DNA of 64,000 nt from Gammaproteobacteria bacterium (GTDB taxonomy: Bacteria > Pseudomonadota > Gammaproteobacteria > Pseudomonadales > Azotimanducaceae), in the NCBI GenBank assembly GCA_026708185.1, contig JAPOVK010000037.1, forward strand, positions 1 through 64,000. Reading direction: 5' to 3'. The notes beneath the pieces are model-generated. The model made no database searches. It was not told the DNA's origin and saw nothing but the letters and a program-made list of their open reading frames with translations. Numbering within the stretch: position 1 is the stretch's first letter; each line of letters begins with the position of its first letter. A program made the position numbers and the translations under genes. Positions 1 through 8,467 of this stretch are shown one piece after another.

Positions 1-104
1 CCCCTCGCAAGGAAGAGCCCTCAGCCGGGGAGCGCGAGGGGCTTGCCCCTCGCAAGGAAGAGCCCTCAGCCGGGGAGCGCGAGGGGGCTACCCCTCGCAA
101 AGAA
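1..104 (+). repeat. 45-bp coding repeat, two full copies plus a partial, inside the serine hydrolase
   Basis: Full units lie at 15-59 and 60-104; bases 1-14 are the end of an earlier unit, so the array continues past the left edge. Each unit contains a near-palindrome, GCGAGGGGC then two bases then GCCCCTCGC in the best copies, and translates in the host frame to EPSAGEREG(L/A)(A/T)PRKE. The same unit in the same frame forms the tail of xerC at 51434-51703. There are no spacers, so it is a tandem repeat and not CRISPR. Confidence 0.95.
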
Positions 105-539
105 GAACTCGAGGCGCCTTGGGGGCACCGGCGCGATCCGGACAGCGGGAACTGGGTCCCAGACCGGCAAGACAACGCAGCGGCGCTTGGCCCGGCCGGA
201 ACGGTGCACATCACCATCGAGGACTGGGCCCGATTCTTCAGCCTTTGGCTTGCCCGTGAACCGCCAGCCATCGTCGACCGCGAGACGCTGGACAGACTGG
301 TCACGCCGGTAGCCGGGCGTTACGCCGCAGGCTGGCTGGTCGTGCGACGACTCTGGGCGCGGGGTCGGGCGATCACGCACGACGGCAGCAACGGGTCCTG
401 GTACACGAAACTGTGGGTCGCGCCGGCAGTTGGCCGTGCCTACGTCGTGGCCGCAAACTCGGTCGAACCGGATGTCCGTCGAACGTTCGCGTTGCTCGAC
501 GGAATCGTCTCGGGTTTGATGTTCCGGGGCTTGAAATAG
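1..539 (+). CDS. Serine hydrolase (beta-lactamase/class C family), C-terminal part, cut by window edge
   Basis: The frame is open at the left edge, so the start lies outside the window; codons begin at base 3 and the stop TAG is at 537-539. From about base 108 the translation is typical of periplasmic beta-lactamase-fold hydrolases: a PWGHRRD motif, then ALGPAGTVHITIEDWARF, then THDGSNGSWYTKLWVAP, whose H-x-G triad is the counterpart of the KTG box. The protein ends with a hydrophobic stretch and GLK. Bases 1-104 are not normal family sequence but copies of a 15-residue repeat (EPSAGEREGLAPRKE) in the same frame. The repeat therefore lies just before the conserved PWGH segment. The SxxK serine is expected upstream and is not visible. 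Substrate unknown. Family assignment is firm; activity of the interrupted protein is uncertain. Confidence 0.8.
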   Translation, partial: PRKEEPSAGEREGLAPRKEEPSAGEREGATPRKEELEAPWGHRRDPDSGNWVPDRQDNAAALGPAGTVHITIEDWARFFSLWLAREPPAIVDRETLDRLVTPVAGRYAAGWLVVRRLWARGRAITHDGSNGSWYTKLWVAPAVGRAYVVAANSVEPDVRRTFALLDGIVSGLMFRGLK

Positions 540-660
540 CGCCGCCGGGCCGACCACCGCGCGTTTGCGCGAACCGGGCTTAGCTGCCACACTGGAACCG
601 CTCGGTCGCGACATGGGGCGTCGCTAGTCGTGAGAATAAGAAGGACGTGCGGAGATTCTG

Positions 661-2052
661 ATGAGCGCTAAAGCCGCCACCTTGGGCGAACTCAAGGACT
701 CCGGCCACGAGATCCTGCCGGTCAAGGTGGAGATGCGCCGCAACCTGATCGGCAAGCTTAAGCGTGGCGAGACGCTGTTTCCGGGCATCGTGGGTTACGA
801 AGACACCGTCATCCCGCAGATCGCCAATGCCCTTCTCGGCGGCCAGGACATCATCCTTCTCGGCGAACGGGGCCAGGCGAAATCGCGGATCGTGCGTGGC
901 CTGGCGGCCCTCCTCGATGACGAAACGCCAGTCATCGACGGCACGGAAATCCCCGAGAATCCGTTCCGCCCAATCACCGCCGAAGGCCGCGCGATCCTCG
1001 CCGAAGGCGGCGACCGCACGCCGATCAAGTGGTTGCCGCGCGAAGACCGGTACGCGGAAAAGCTTGCCACGCCCGACATCACCATTGCCGACCTCATCGG
1101 GGAGATCGACCCGATCAAGGTCGCCGAGGGACGCTATCTTGGCGACGAACTCACCATCCACTTCGGCCTGGTGCCCCGGGTCAACCGCGGCATCTTCGCC
1201 ATCAACGAACTGCCGGACTTGGCCGAGCGGATCCAGGTCGGCTTGCTCAACGTGCTCGAGGAGCGAGACGTGCAGATTCGCGGCCACAAGGTGCGTCTCC
1301 CGCTGGACGTATTCCTCATCGCGACGGCCAATCCCGAGGACTACACCAACCGGGGCCGCATCATCACGCCGCTCAAGGACCGCTACGGCGCCCAGATCCG
1401 CACGCACTACCCGGCGGACCTGGACCACGAGATCGACATCATGGAGCAGGAGGCGGCATCGCTCGACATGGGCGACTACCGGGTCCACGTCCCGGGTTGG
1501 ATGAAGGAGATCATCGCCGAGATCACCCACCAGGCGCGGCGCTCGCCCGACGTCAATCAGCGTTCGGGGGTGTCAGTGCGCGCGTCGGTCGCCAACTACG
1601 AAGCGCTGCTCGCCAACGCGTTCCGTCGCGCATTGCGGCTGGGCGAGAAGGATGTCGTTCCGCGCATCTCCGACCTGCCGTTCATGCTGCCGTCGCTGCA
1701 AGGCAAGGTGGAGTTCGAAGCCATGGAAGAAGGACAGGAGGATCGCATCACCGGCAGACTCCTCGCACAGAGCGTCAAGGCGGTCTTCGATCGCTGCCTG
1801 GATGTCAACGACCTAGAGGCGGTCGTCGTGTCCTTCAACGAGGGAGTCAGCGTCGAGACCGGAGAAGGTGTAGGCGCCAAAGCCTACAAGGCCATCATGA
1901 CGAAGCTTGAAGGCCTCGGTGCGGCGGTCGAGCAGTTGGCGGAGCAGCCGCAGGCGGTGGCTTCCGCCGTGGAGTTCGTACTCGAGGGCCTTCACCTCCA
2001 CAAGCTGCTCAACAAGGCCAGCGCCGGCGGGCGATCCACGTTCACCGGATGA
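661..2052 (+). CDS. AAA+ ATPase, MoxR/magnesium-chelatase ChlI-like
   Basis: This 463-residue protein is a ChlI/MoxR-type AAA+ ATPase. The Walker A region is a variant, GERGQAKS (residues about 68-75). Walker B is GIFAINELPDL (about 177-187), followed by LLNVLEERDVQIRG, and sensor 1 is ATANPEDY (about 221-228). The start ATG has a GGAG six bases upstream. The next gene, 26 bp downstream, encodes a VWA-domain protein, the usual partner: the ATPase remodels a target that the VWA protein presents through its MIDAS metal site. True magnesium chelatase for chlorophyll is unlikely, because no large BchH-type subunit or pigment genes are nearby. The target here is unknown. Confidence 0.9.
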   Translation: MSAKAATLGELKDSGHEILPVKVEMRRNLIGKLKRGETLFPGIVGYEDTVIPQIANALLGGQDIILLGERGQAKSRIVRGLAALLDDETPVIDGTEIPENPFRPITAEGRAILAEGGDRTPIKWLPREDRYAEKLATPDITIADLIGEIDPIKVAEGRYLGDELTIHFGLVPRVNRGIFAINELPDLAERIQVGLLNVLEERDVQIRGHKVRLPLDVFLIATANPEDYTNRGRIITPLKDRYGAQIRTHYPADLDHEIDIMEQEAASLDMGDYRVHVPGWMKEIIAEITHQARRSPDVNQRSGVSVRASVANYEALLANAFRRALRLGEKDVVPRISDLPFMLPSLQGKVEFEAMEEGQEDRITGRLLAQSVKAVFDRCLDVNDLEAVVVSFNEGVSVETGEGVGAKAYKAIMTKLEGLGAAVEQLAEQPQAVASAVEFVLEGLHLHKLLNKASAGGRSTFTG

Positions 2053-2078
2053 GGGTCGAGACGACCTAAGGAAACCCA

Positions 2079-4085
2079 ATGCGCCTATTCCCGACTCGGC
2101 ACCGATTCTCGCAATGGGACGGGACGCAGGACTTGGGCGTTGCGGCGGACGACGTACTCGGCGCGATGGTGGACGACCTGATGGAGTACGGCGACCTCCG
2201 CTGGGCGATGCGCAACCTGATGTCGCGTGGCATGGACATCCCGCAAGGCGGCCACAAGCAGGGCTTGCGCGAGATGTTGCGTAATCTGCGCGACCGCAAG
2301 CGGGAAAACCTCGATCAGTTCAATCTCTCTGGAATCTTCAAGGACATCGAGAAGAAACTGGACGAGATTCTCGATATGGAGCGCGGATCGATCGACGAGC
2401 TTCTCGCCCAGAAGGACGATGATTTCTCCAACCAGGTTCTCCAGCAGATTGCGGAGAGCAACAAGGAGAAGCTCGACGCATTGCCGGACAATGCGGCTGG
2501 GAAGATGCAGCAGTTGGAACAGTACGAGTTTCTCAGTCCAGAGGCGCAAAAAAAATATATTGAACTATTGAACCAGCTTCGCGAGGCCATGACGCAGACG
2601 TTCTTCAAGGACATCGAACGCATGGTCAACAACATGTCCCCAGGCGATATCGAACGCATGAAGGATATGCTGAAATCGCTCAACGATCTCATGTCGAAGA
2701 AGTCGAAAGGTATCGATCCTGATGCATTGCAGTCGCATTTCGACAATTTCATGGACAAGTTCGGCGACATGTTCGGGGACAATCCGCCGAAGAATCTGGA
2801 CGAACTCATGGAACAGATGCGTCAGCAAATGGCCGCGGCGCAGTCTCTGTTCAACTCCTTGAATCCGGATCAACGCCAGCAATTGCAGTCGCTGCTCTCG
2901 GATCGTTTCGGCGATCCGGAACTGGAGTCCGAACTGCAACGCCTCGCCCAGGCCATGTCGTCGTTCAATCCGCGCGGATCGCGATACCGGTTTGGCGGTC
3001 GGGAAGACATCGACCTCGAAGCCGCGATGCGCCTCATGGCGGAGATGCGCCAGCTCGACGAACTGATCAGCCAGGTCCAGGCGGCCGAGCGGGGCGGGGA
3101 CCTGGAACGGATCGACGAGGATCTGCTCAAGGAGCTGCTCGGGGACGACGCGGGCGATTCGCTCGACGACCTCAAGAAGCTGCTCAAGGCGTTGGACGAA
3201 GCGGGTTACATCCGCCCAAACGGGGACAAATGGGAGTTGACGCCCCGCGGTTCCCGCATGATCGGTCTGAAGGCGCTCGGGGAGATCTATGCCCGTCTGC
3301 GCCGCCAGAGTCTCGGCAATCATGCACTGCCGGAAGAAGGCCGGTTCGGCGAGCGGCTCGAGCAGACCAAGTCGTACGAGTTCGGCGACCCGTTCCATCT
3401 GCACATGCCGCGTACGATCCGCAACGCCATTGATCGCGACGGGCCGAAGACACCTGTGGCGTTGCGCTACGACGATTTCGAGATCTATCGCTCGGAACTC
3501 ATCACCTCGACGGCGACGGCCATGCTCGTGGACCTGTCCTGGTCGATGGCCCTTCGAGGCTCGTTCCAAGCGGCGAAGAAGGTCGCGCTAGCGCTGCACA
3601 ACCTGATCACCTCGCAGTTCCCGAAGGACTCGTTCTACATCATCGGCTTCGCCGCCTACGCCAAGGAACTCAAAGCCCACGACCTGCCGTTCCTGCAATG
3701 GGACGAATACGTGCTCGGCACCAACATGCAGCACGCCCTGCTGCTCGCGGAACGCATGCTGGCCAAGCACTCGGTAGGATCGAAGCAGATCATCATGATC
3801 TCCGACGGCGAACCCACCGCACACCTGGAAAACGGCCGCGCGCGCTTCGCCTATCCGCCAACAGCCGAGACCTATCGAGCGACTTTCCGCGCCGTCAAGC
3901 ACTGCACGCAGAAGTCGATCGCGATCAACACGTTCATGCTCGACGCGGACTATCACCTGAAGGCGTTCATGGACGCCATCGCCCGCATCAACGGCGGCCG
4001 CGTTTTCTACACCTCACCCGAAAAGCTCGGCGAGTACATCCTGGTCGACTACGTCCAGCACAAGCGCACCAAAATCGGGCGTTAG
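2079..4085 (+). CDS. VWA domain protein, partner of the AAA+ ATPase
   Basis: The protein has 668 residues. A long, charged, helix-rich N-terminal half (about 60-370) contains many Leu/Lys/Glu/Asp heptads that look like coiled coil. A C-terminal von Willebrand A domain begins near residue 480, with MIDAS motif DLSWS (about 485-489) and the second motif SDGEPTAH. The start ATG follows TAAGGAA. The gene is in an operon with the ATPase at 661-2052, 26 bp apart, so the two probably form a MoxR-VWA chaperone-like module. Bases about 2300-2900 are visibly A/T-richer than the rest, including an A8 run near 2550. The stop codon overlaps that of the convergent MFS gene by four bases. Confidence 0.9.
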   Translation: MRLFPTRHRFSQWDGTQDLGVAADDVLGAMVDDLMEYGDLRWAMRNLMSRGMDIPQGGHKQGLREMLRNLRDRKRENLDQFNLSGIFKDIEKKLDEILDMERGSIDELLAQKDDDFSNQVLQQIAESNKEKLDALPDNAAGKMQQLEQYEFLSPEAQKKYIELLNQLREAMTQTFFKDIERMVNNMSPGDIERMKDMLKSLNDLMSKKSKGIDPDALQSHFDNFMDKFGDMFGDNPPKNLDELMEQMRQQMAAAQSLFNSLNPDQRQQLQSLLSDRFGDPELESELQRLAQAMSSFNPRGSRYRFGGREDIDLEAAMRLMAEMRQLDELISQVQAAERGGDLERIDEDLLKELLGDDAGDSLDDLKKLLKALDEAGYIRPNGDKWELTPRGSRMIGLKALGEIYARLRRQSLGNHALPEEGRFGERLEQTKSYEFGDPFHLHMPRTIRNAIDRDGPKTPVALRYDDFEIYRSELITSTATAMLVDLSWSMALRGSFQAAKKVALALHNLITSQFPKDSFYIIGFAAYAKELKAHDLPFLQWDEYVLGTNMQHALLLAERMLAKHSVGSKQIIMISDGEPTAHLENGRARFAYPPTAETYRATFRAVKHCTQKSIAINTFMLDADYHLKAFMDAIARINGGRVFYTSPEKLGEYILVDYVQHKRTKIGR

Positions 4086-5353
4086 GCCCGGGTCCACCAG
4101 ACAGCCCGCCGCGACGCAAGAATTCCCCCCGTGGTGACGAGCAGCGCCACCGCCAGCCCCGGAAACAACACCTCGAGCGAGATCAACTGACCGATTGCGG
4201 CGAGCGGTAGCGTGACGATTTGCGCGATCCCCATGTTCAGGTTGAGGACGCTCATTACGCGGCCCCGGAAATTCCCGGGCGCGATCAACTGGATCAACGC
4301 CGTACCGGCAATCTGCGAAGCTGCCATGGACACGCCGAGCCCGAAGTTGCCGATGGCCGCATTCGCCACCGTGTGACCGCCGCCGAAGACGAGGAACGAG
4401 GCGCCGAAGCCGATGCTGGCGAGCGCGACCATGACGCCCTTGCGGTCGAAGTGCGCGAACCGCGCCAGCATTCCCGAGGCGAGGAGGGCGCCGATCCCCC
4501 AGGTCGCAGCGACTAGGCCGAAGTCTCGTACGGGCACGCCGACCACCGTGGTGATCCAGGTGGGGCCGAGATTCGCAACGGCGGGGAAGCCGAGGCCCAT
4601 CATGGCGACGAGCAGCAGCACGACGGTCAGAATGACCGGCTCGCTGCGCGTATACGCGAGCCCATCCCGGATGTCCCGCAACGCGGTGCCGAGGCCGAAG
4701 TGCCCGCCGGTTTGGTGCGGCGTTTTGTGGCGCATCAAGAGCAGCGCGACGATTTCGGCGACATGCCCGAGGGCGCCGATGAGATACGCCCCGCCCGGGC
4801 CGAGTGCGTCGATGGCGAATCCCGTGCCGACCAGGGCGACCGGAAGCGCAATCTGGCCTCCCGCGGCATTGACGGCAATGCCGGCCGTGGTGAGGTCGCG
4901 ACCGACGATGTCCGGCACGATGGCCTGGCGGGTCGGCAGATCGATCGATGCCAGTGCCGAGGACAGGAACACGAGAACGTAGAAGACGAGCAGCAGAGCG
5001 CCCTCGGCCACGCCGAAGATCATCACGCAGCCGACGGCCACGTTGAAGGCGAGTGCCGCGAGTTGCGTGACGATGAGCAACTTGCGGCGGTCGAACCGGT
5101 CTGCCAATGCACCGCCGTACAGCCCGAAAACCAGCATGCCCACGCCGCGGACGGCGGCGATCAATCCGACGAGAACGATGCGGACGTCTTCGGCGGCGCT
5201 CATCTGCACCCAGATGATCTGGGCGACGAACTGGAAGGGGCTAAGCGCCTGACCGATCAGTAGCCCGAGAAAAAGCAGGCGGAAGTCGCGGACGGCGAGC
5301 GGCGCGAACATGCCGTGCGGCCGCCCGCCGGTGTTGGTCGCCGTTACAGGCAA
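4082..5353 (-). CDS. MFS transporter (MFS_3/EntS-like exporter family)
   Basis: A 423-residue protein with about 12 hydrophobic segments. It carries the MFS loop motif GGALADRFDRRKL between helices 2 and 3 and a PTRQAIVPDIVGRD segment typical of the enterobactin-exporter (EntS)/transmembrane secretion effector group. Substrate cannot be inferred. The longest frame starts at TTG 5353, with GGAA five bases upstream, and overlaps the end of the upstream kinase gene by 10 bp. An ATG at 5311 (MFAPLAVRDF) is an equally plausible start and would remove 14 residues. It converges on the VWA gene with overlapping stop codons and no terminator space. Confidence 0.85.
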   Translation of the reverse strand: MPVTATNTGGRPHGMFAPLAVRDFRLLFLGLLIGQALSPFQFVAQIIWVQMSAAEDVRIVLVGLIAAVRGVGMLVFGLYGGALADRFDRRKLLIVTQLAALAFNVAVGCVMIFGVAEGALLLVFYVLVFLSSALASIDLPTRQAIVPDIVGRDLTTAGIAVNAAGGQIALPVALVGTGFAIDALGPGGAYLIGALGHVAEIVALLLMRHKTPHQTGGHFGLGTALRDIRDGLAYTRSEPVILTVVLLLVAMMGLGFPAVANLGPTWITTVVGVPVRDFGLVAATWGIGALLASGMLARFAHFDRKGVMVALASIGFGASFLVFGGGHTVANAAIGNFGLGVSMAASQIAGTALIQLIAPGNFRGRVMSVLNLNMGIAQIVTLPLAAIGQLISLEVLFPGLAVALLVTTGGILASRRAVWWTRA

Positions 5354-5892
5354 CGCGTTCCGCGACGCGTGAATAAGGTGGCTCGCGCAACCACGTTGTC
5401 GACGGCTGCACGGTATTGTGGGGAGCTGAAGTCATCGGTCGGCACCGTCAGCACTTCGCTGCAAACCGGAGGCGGTGCGTAGGTTTCGCGGGCGCTTGGG
5501 AGATCCGCATACCGGTGGCTGGGATGCCGCTCGCCGCTGGCCGCGCGCTGGCCCATGCGAGCGCGGAGCGTGGCGTGGCTGGCGTCACAGTGGATGTGCA
5601 GCACTTCGGCACCGGCAAGCCGTTGCCGAAGCGCAGCGCCATCGCTGGCACGGAAGGCGTTCTCGACGACGAACGCACTGCTGCCGCGGACCAAGTCACC
5701 GACGAGTTGCATCAGCAGGTGGAAGCTCGCGTTGCCCAGCGCGTCCGTCCGCACATCTTCGAGCGCGTCGAACAGCGTCTCCTTGATGCGGTCCTTGGAG
5801 AGCACCGGGAGCCTCAACCGCTCTGCTAACTCGCGCGCCAGCGTCGTCTTCCCGGAGGCCGGTGCCCCGGTGATCAAGATGACGGCGGCCAC
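5344..5892 (-). CDS. P-loop AAA_33-type small kinase/ATPase
   Basis: This 182-residue single-domain protein begins with a classic Walker A at the N-terminus (ITGAPASGKTT, residues 7-17), followed by LSKDRIKETLFDALE. That layout is typical of zeta-toxin/gluconate-kinase-like AAA_33 proteins that phosphorylate small molecules. FVVENAF near residue 75 probably carries the Walker B acidic position. No dedicated substrate-binding signature is recognised, so the substrate is unknown. The start is GTG at 5892, ten bases after the stop of the acyl-CoA dehydrogenase, and the end overlaps the MFS start, which suggests one transcript. Confidence 0.75.
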   Translation of the reverse strand: MAAVILITGAPASGKTTLARELAERLRLPVLSKDRIKETLFDALEDVRTDALGNASFHLLMQLVGDLVRGSSAFVVENAFRASDGAALRQRLAGAEVLHIHCDASHATLRARMGQRAASGERHPSHRYADLPSARETYAPPPVCSEVLTVPTDDFSSPQYRAAVDNVVARATLFTRRGTRCL

Positions 5893-5902
5893 TACCGAAC
5901 GC

Positions 5903-7069
5903 TCAGTAGGATCGCGGCAACCCCAGCACGTGCTCGGTCACGTAGTTCAGCACCATTTCCTGCGAGATCGGCGCGATGCGCTGCAGGCGCGCCTCCCGCC
6001 AATAGCGCTCGACGTGGAACTCCCGGGCGTAGCCGAAGCCGCCGTGGGTCTGCACGGCCTGGTCGGCGGCCTGGAAGCAGGCGTCGGCGGCGAGCCACTT
6101 CGCCATGTTCGCCTCGGCGCCGCACGGCTGGCCGTTGTCGAGCAGCCACGATGCCTTGCGGATCATCAGTTCCGCGGCATCGAGGCGCATCTTGGCTTCG
6201 CCCAACGGGAAGGATACCCCCTGGTTCATGCCGATCGGCCGATTGAAGACGACCCGGTCGTTGGCGTAGTCCACGGCGCGGCGCATGGCGGCCTTGCCGA
6301 TGCCGAGGGCCTCGGAGGCGACCAGGACGCGTTCGGCGTTCAGTCCATCGAGCAGGTAGCGGAATCCCATGCCCTCCTCGCCGACCCGATCGGTGACGTG
6401 TACCGGCAGGTCGTCGTAGACCACCTCGCAGGTGGCGACGGCGTTGCGGCCCACCTTGTCGATGGGGGAGATGGTCACTTCCGGACGCTGCAGTTCGGCG
6501 AACAGCAACGTCATGCCCTGCGTACGCTTGGCGACCTTGTCGCGGGCTTCGGTACGCACCAGGAGGAGCACGCGCTCGGAGTCGAGGGCCTTGGTCGTCC
6601 ACACCTTGCGCCCGCGGACGACGTAGTGGTCGCCGTCCCGGCGCGCCGCGGTCTTGATGGACGTGGTGTCCGTCCCGGCATCGGGCTCGGTGACCCCGAA
6701 CGCGACGTGCAGATCGCCCGCGGCGACCCGCGGAAGGTACTTCTGCTTCATTTCCTCGGAGCCGTGCCGCACCACGGGATGCATGCCGAAAATGGATAGG
6801 TGGACGCTGCTCGCACCGTTCATCGCGGCGCCGGACGCGGCCACTTCCTCGAGAAGAATGGATGCTTCGGTGATCCCCCGGCCGCTGCCGCCATAGGCCT
6901 CGGGGATGGCGATGCCGATCCAGCCATCCTTGGCGAGCGCGTCGTAGAAGTCCCATGGGAAACGATGCTCGCGGTCGCAGTCGGACCAGTACTCGTCGGA
7001 GAACCGCGCGCACACACGCCCGATGGCGTCGCGGATGAGTTGGTGCTCGTCGTTCGTTTCGAAGTCCAT
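5903..7069 (-). CDS. Acyl-CoA dehydrogenase
   Basis: A flavoprotein acyl-CoA dehydrogenase oxidising an acyl-CoA to the 2-enoyl-CoA, with electrons passed to ETF. Visible family features are IAIPEAYGGSGRG, the FAD-binding VAFGVTEPDAGTDTTSIKT segment, the WTTKALDS turn, and the C-terminal QTHGGFGYAREFHVERYWREAR block. The ATG at 7069 (MDFETNDEHQLI) matches the family N-terminus. An ATG six codons upstream (7087) is possible but has no better ribosome site. The gene is divergent from a MaoC/CitE/enoyl-CoA hydratase run, which suggests a shared acyl-CoA degradation or assimilation role. The exact substrate is unknown. Confidence 0.9.
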   Translation of the reverse strand: MDFETNDEHQLIRDAIGRVCARFSDEYWSDCDREHRFPWDFYDALAKDGWIGIAIPEAYGGSGRGITEASILLEEVAASGAAMNGASSVHLSIFGMHPVVRHGSEEMKQKYLPRVAAGDLHVAFGVTEPDAGTDTTSIKTAARRDGDHYVVRGRKVWTTKALDSERVLLLVRTEARDKVAKRTQGMTLLFAELQRPEVTISPIDKVGRNAVATCEVVYDDLPVHVTDRVGEEGMGFRYLLDGLNAERVLVASEALGIGKAAMRRAVDYANDRVVFNRPIGMNQGVSFPLGEAKMRLDAAELMIRKASWLLDNGQPCGAEANMAKWLAADACFQAADQAVQTHGGFGYAREFHVERYWREARLQRIAPISQEMVLNYVTEHVLGLPRSY

Positions 7070-7106
7070 GGTCAATAAGGTTAGCATGGCGCCCCGGAGG
7101 GACTTG

Positions 7107-7574
7107 ATGGCCGGCCTTTACTTTGAGGACCTTGTTCTCGGGCGGACGTTTGCGCACGAGCCGGGACGGACGGTCACCGAGACCGACAACCTGCTCTTCA
7201 CCGCGCTCACGCTGAACCCGCAGCCGTTGCACCTCGACGCGGAGTTCGCGCGGGAGAGCATCCACGGCCAGATCCTGGTGAACAGCATCTTCACGCTCGG
7301 CCTGGTCGTCGGCCTGTCAGTCGGGGACACGACCCTCGGCACCACGCTCGGCAACCTCGGCTTCGACCAGACCACGTTCCCGAACCCGGTGTTCATCGGC
7401 GACACCATCCGCGTCACGTCCACCGTGGTCGACCGGCGCGAGAGCCGCAGCAAGGCCGACCGGGGCATCGTCACCTTCGAGCACGTCGGGACGAACCAGC
7501 GCGGCGAGGTGGTGTGCTCGTGCCGGCGCGGCGCCATGATGGTGCGCCGCCCCGCGGTCGAGACGGCTTCGTGA
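7107..7574 (+). CDS. MaoC-like (R)-specific dehydratase, hotdog fold
   Basis: A 155-residue MaoC-domain protein starting MAGLYFEDLVLGRTF, behind a strong GGAGG six bases upstream of the ATG. The dehydratase core is seen as TETDNLLFTALTLNPQPLHLD (Asn/His hydratase dyad region) and HGQILVNSIFTLGLVVG. Together with the overlapping CitE-like gene this resembles mesaconyl-CoA hydratase/beta-methylmalyl-CoA lyase pairs, which add water to a branched enoyl-CoA that the lyase then cleaves. That pairing is established for several proteobacteria, but the specific substrate here is inferred. It ends in a GTGA overlap with the next gene. Confidence 0.85.
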   Translation: MAGLYFEDLVLGRTFAHEPGRTVTETDNLLFTALTLNPQPLHLDAEFARESIHGQILVNSIFTLGLVVGLSVGDTTLGTTLGNLGFDQTTFPNPVFIGDTIRVTSTVVDRRESRSKADRGIVTFEHVGTNQRGEVVCSCRRGAMMVRRPAVETAS

Positions 7575-8467
7575 CCCGCCTGCGTCGCTCCCTGCACTTC
7601 GTCCCCGGCGGCAACGAGCGGATGCTCGCCAAGTCGCTCGACACGGATGCGGACTGCCTGATTCTCGATCTCGAGGACGCGGTGACGCCGGCGCGCAAGG
7701 CCGAAGTCCGCAGCGTCGTCTCGGGGTGGCTTGCGGAGGTCGATTTCGGGACGAAAGAGACGGCGGTGCGCATGAATCCGCTCGACACGCCTTGGGGCTA
7801 CGCGGACCTCGAAGAGACGATGGCGAACCCGCCGGACGTCTATCTGGTGCCGAAGTCTGAGACGCTCGACGGCGTCAATCTGATCGACGGCGAACTCCGC
7901 CGCTTGGAGCGAGAATACGCGCACGCGGACGGAAGGGTAGGCCTCGTCCCGATCGCGGGCGAAACGCCACTTGGCGCCTTGAACATATCGACGCTAGCGC
8001 GGTGTCCGCGGGTGGCGGCGATGACCTGGGGAGCCGAGGACCTGGCCACGGCCTTGGGTGCTTCGCGAAACCGCGACGCGGACGACGACTACCTGCCGCC
8101 CTACCAGCACGTCCGTGTGACGACGCTGCTCTGCGCGGCTGCCGCGGAAGTCCAGCCCATCGACACGGTCTACGCGAACTTCCGCGACCGCGACGGATTT
8201 CTGCGCGATTGCGCGGAGGGTGCGGCCATGGGCTTCACCGGCAAGATGTCCATCCATCCGGACCAGATTGACCCCATCAACGCAGCGTTCGCGCCGTCGC
8301 CGGAGCAGATCGCCGAGGCGAGGGCATTGACCGAGGCGTTCGCGGCGGCGCAGGCGGAGGGTCGCATGGCGTTTTCCTTCAATGGTGCGATGGTCGATGC
8401 GCCGCACCTGAACCGCGCAAGGGCCGTACTCGAGCGAGCGCGCCAGATCGAGGAGTCCAAGACATGA
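7571..8467 (+). CDS. HpcH/HpaI-CitE family aldolase/lyase
   Basis: A 298-residue CitE-type C-C lyase starting at GTG 7571, overlapping the MaoC stop by four bases. Family markers are RRSLHFVPGGNERM, LILDLEDAV (metal-binding acidic residues), YLVPKSE, and MTWGAEDLATALGA. It ends with the typical FTGKMSIHPDQIDPINAAF block found in malyl-CoA and citramalyl-CoA lyases. These enzymes cleave or form (hydroxy)acyl-CoA thioesters with Mg2+. The neighbours (MaoC before, enoyl-CoA hydratase homologue after, ATGA overlap) support action on a CoA intermediate from the same pathway. Confidence 0.87.
   Translation: MTRLRRSLHFVPGGNERMLAKSLDTDADCLILDLEDAVTPARKAEVRSVVSGWLAEVDFGTKETAVRMNPLDTPWGYADLEETMANPPDVYLVPKSETLDGVNLIDGELRRLEREYAHADGRVGLVPIAGETPLGALNISTLARCPRVAAMTWGAEDLATALGASRNRDADDDYLPPYQHVRVTTLLCAAAAEVQPIDTVYANFRDRDGFLRDCAEGAAMGFTGKMSIHPDQIDPINAAFAPSPEQIAEARALTEAFAAAQAEGRMAFSFNGAMVDAPHLNRARAVLERARQIEESKT

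Noticed and set aside
1-104. CRISPR array
   Set aside because: Units are directly adjacent with no spacers and lie in an open reading frame.
43-312. Separate small Arg-rich gene on the plus strand
   Set aside because: It is the repeat and hydrolase DNA read in another frame; the hydrolase frame has clear family motifs.
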